Translations under genes and position numbers: made by a program | In this document: piece by piece, positions 63,931-64,000 of the stretch | Layout of the letters: every line of letters begins with the position of its first letter | Numbering within the stretch: position 1 is the stretch's first letter | The notes under the pieces: model-generated | What the model was told of the DNA's origin: nothing | Databases searched by the model: none | Seen by the model: the letters and a program-made list of their open reading frames with translations, nothing else | NCBI RefSeq assembly: GCF_036634175.1 | Contig: NZ_JAZIFX010000001.1 | Location: forward strand, 4,030,001-4,094,000 | Source: Streptomyces sp. P9-A2 | GTDB taxonomy: Bacteria; Actinomycetota; Actinomycetes; Streptomycetales; Streptomycetaceae | Direction of reading: 5' to 3' | DNA length: 64,000 nt

Positions 63931-64000
63931 TCAGCGTCCCAGGCGTCCGCGGACCATACCGACCAGCGAGTTGACCTCCACAATGCGCATCCGGCGCGCG
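63931..64000 (-). CDS. murJ: C-terminal end of lipid II flippase MurJ (5' part outside window)
   Basis: Only the last ~22 codons are visible on the minus strand, reading ARRMRIVEVNSLVGMVRGRLG and ending at TGA (63931-63933). The assignment rests on the conserved placement of murJ upstream of the pseudokinase and on this tail, not on catalytic motifs. Confidence 0.6.
   Translation of the reverse strand, partial: ARRMRIVEVNSLVGMVRGRLGR

Overview
The window is a high-GC actinobacterial chromosome segment, almost certainly Streptomyces. Evidence: very high G+C, GTG starts, rare TTA codons, the order gyrA-gyrB-DUF721-recF-gnd-dnaN-oriC-dnaA-rpmH-rnpA-yidD-yidC-jag-rsmG-parA-parB, and many DnaA boxes of the TTGTCCACA type. 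It is the replication-origin region plus the conserved cell-wall and signalling block beside it. All calls come from reading the sequence and from family knowledge; no database search was run.

Region 1 (1-13.5 kb) is accessory. A phenylacetyl-CoA epoxidase operon paaABCDE (paaA enters from the left edge) is followed by an inserted teichoic-acid-type glycerophosphotransferase gene. That gene lies between two ~450 bp direct copies of the paaE/rhodanese junction, so a truncated rhodanese lies on one side and a truncated paaE on the other. Then come an intact rhodanese, a J-domain-like protein, a DUF2252 protein, and a divergent gamma-butyrolactone-type cassette (TetR receptor-like regulator / AfsA-like synthase / NAD-dependent epimerase). 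A tRNA-Leu(CAG) closes the region.

Region 2 (14-37.6 kb) is the actinobacterial growth and Ser/Thr-phosphorylation cluster fhaA-fhaB-pstP-rodA-pbpA-pknB. It is followed by a restriction-endonuclease-like gene, two class E sortases, pabA, a tiny membrane protein, a decayed third sortase, a DUF881 protein, crgA, a rhomboid protease, a cyclophilin, a DUF5324-type protein, tRNA-Ala(TGC), an HTH regulator, a second Ser/Thr kinase (two TTA codons), a secreted protein, a 42-residue DLW-39 protein, a DUF6344-type secreted protein and tRNA-Ile(GAT).

Region 3 (37.7-57.3 kb) is the origin. Leftward from oriC run dnaN, gnd, recF, DUF721, gyrB, gyrA and a DUF3566 membrane protein. oriC (about 47.9-48.5 kb, about 19 DnaA-box-like nonamers) lies between dnaN and dnaA. 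Rightward run rpmH-rnpA-yidD-yidC-jag, then rsmG and parAB.

Region 4 (57.3-64 kb) has a GNAT protein, trxB-trxA, sigM with its anti-sigma factor, a pseudokinase and the last codons of murJ. Seven ParB-binding parS sites (five perfect) are scattered from 27.0 to 60.5 kb, several inside genes and two directly abutting terminator hairpins.
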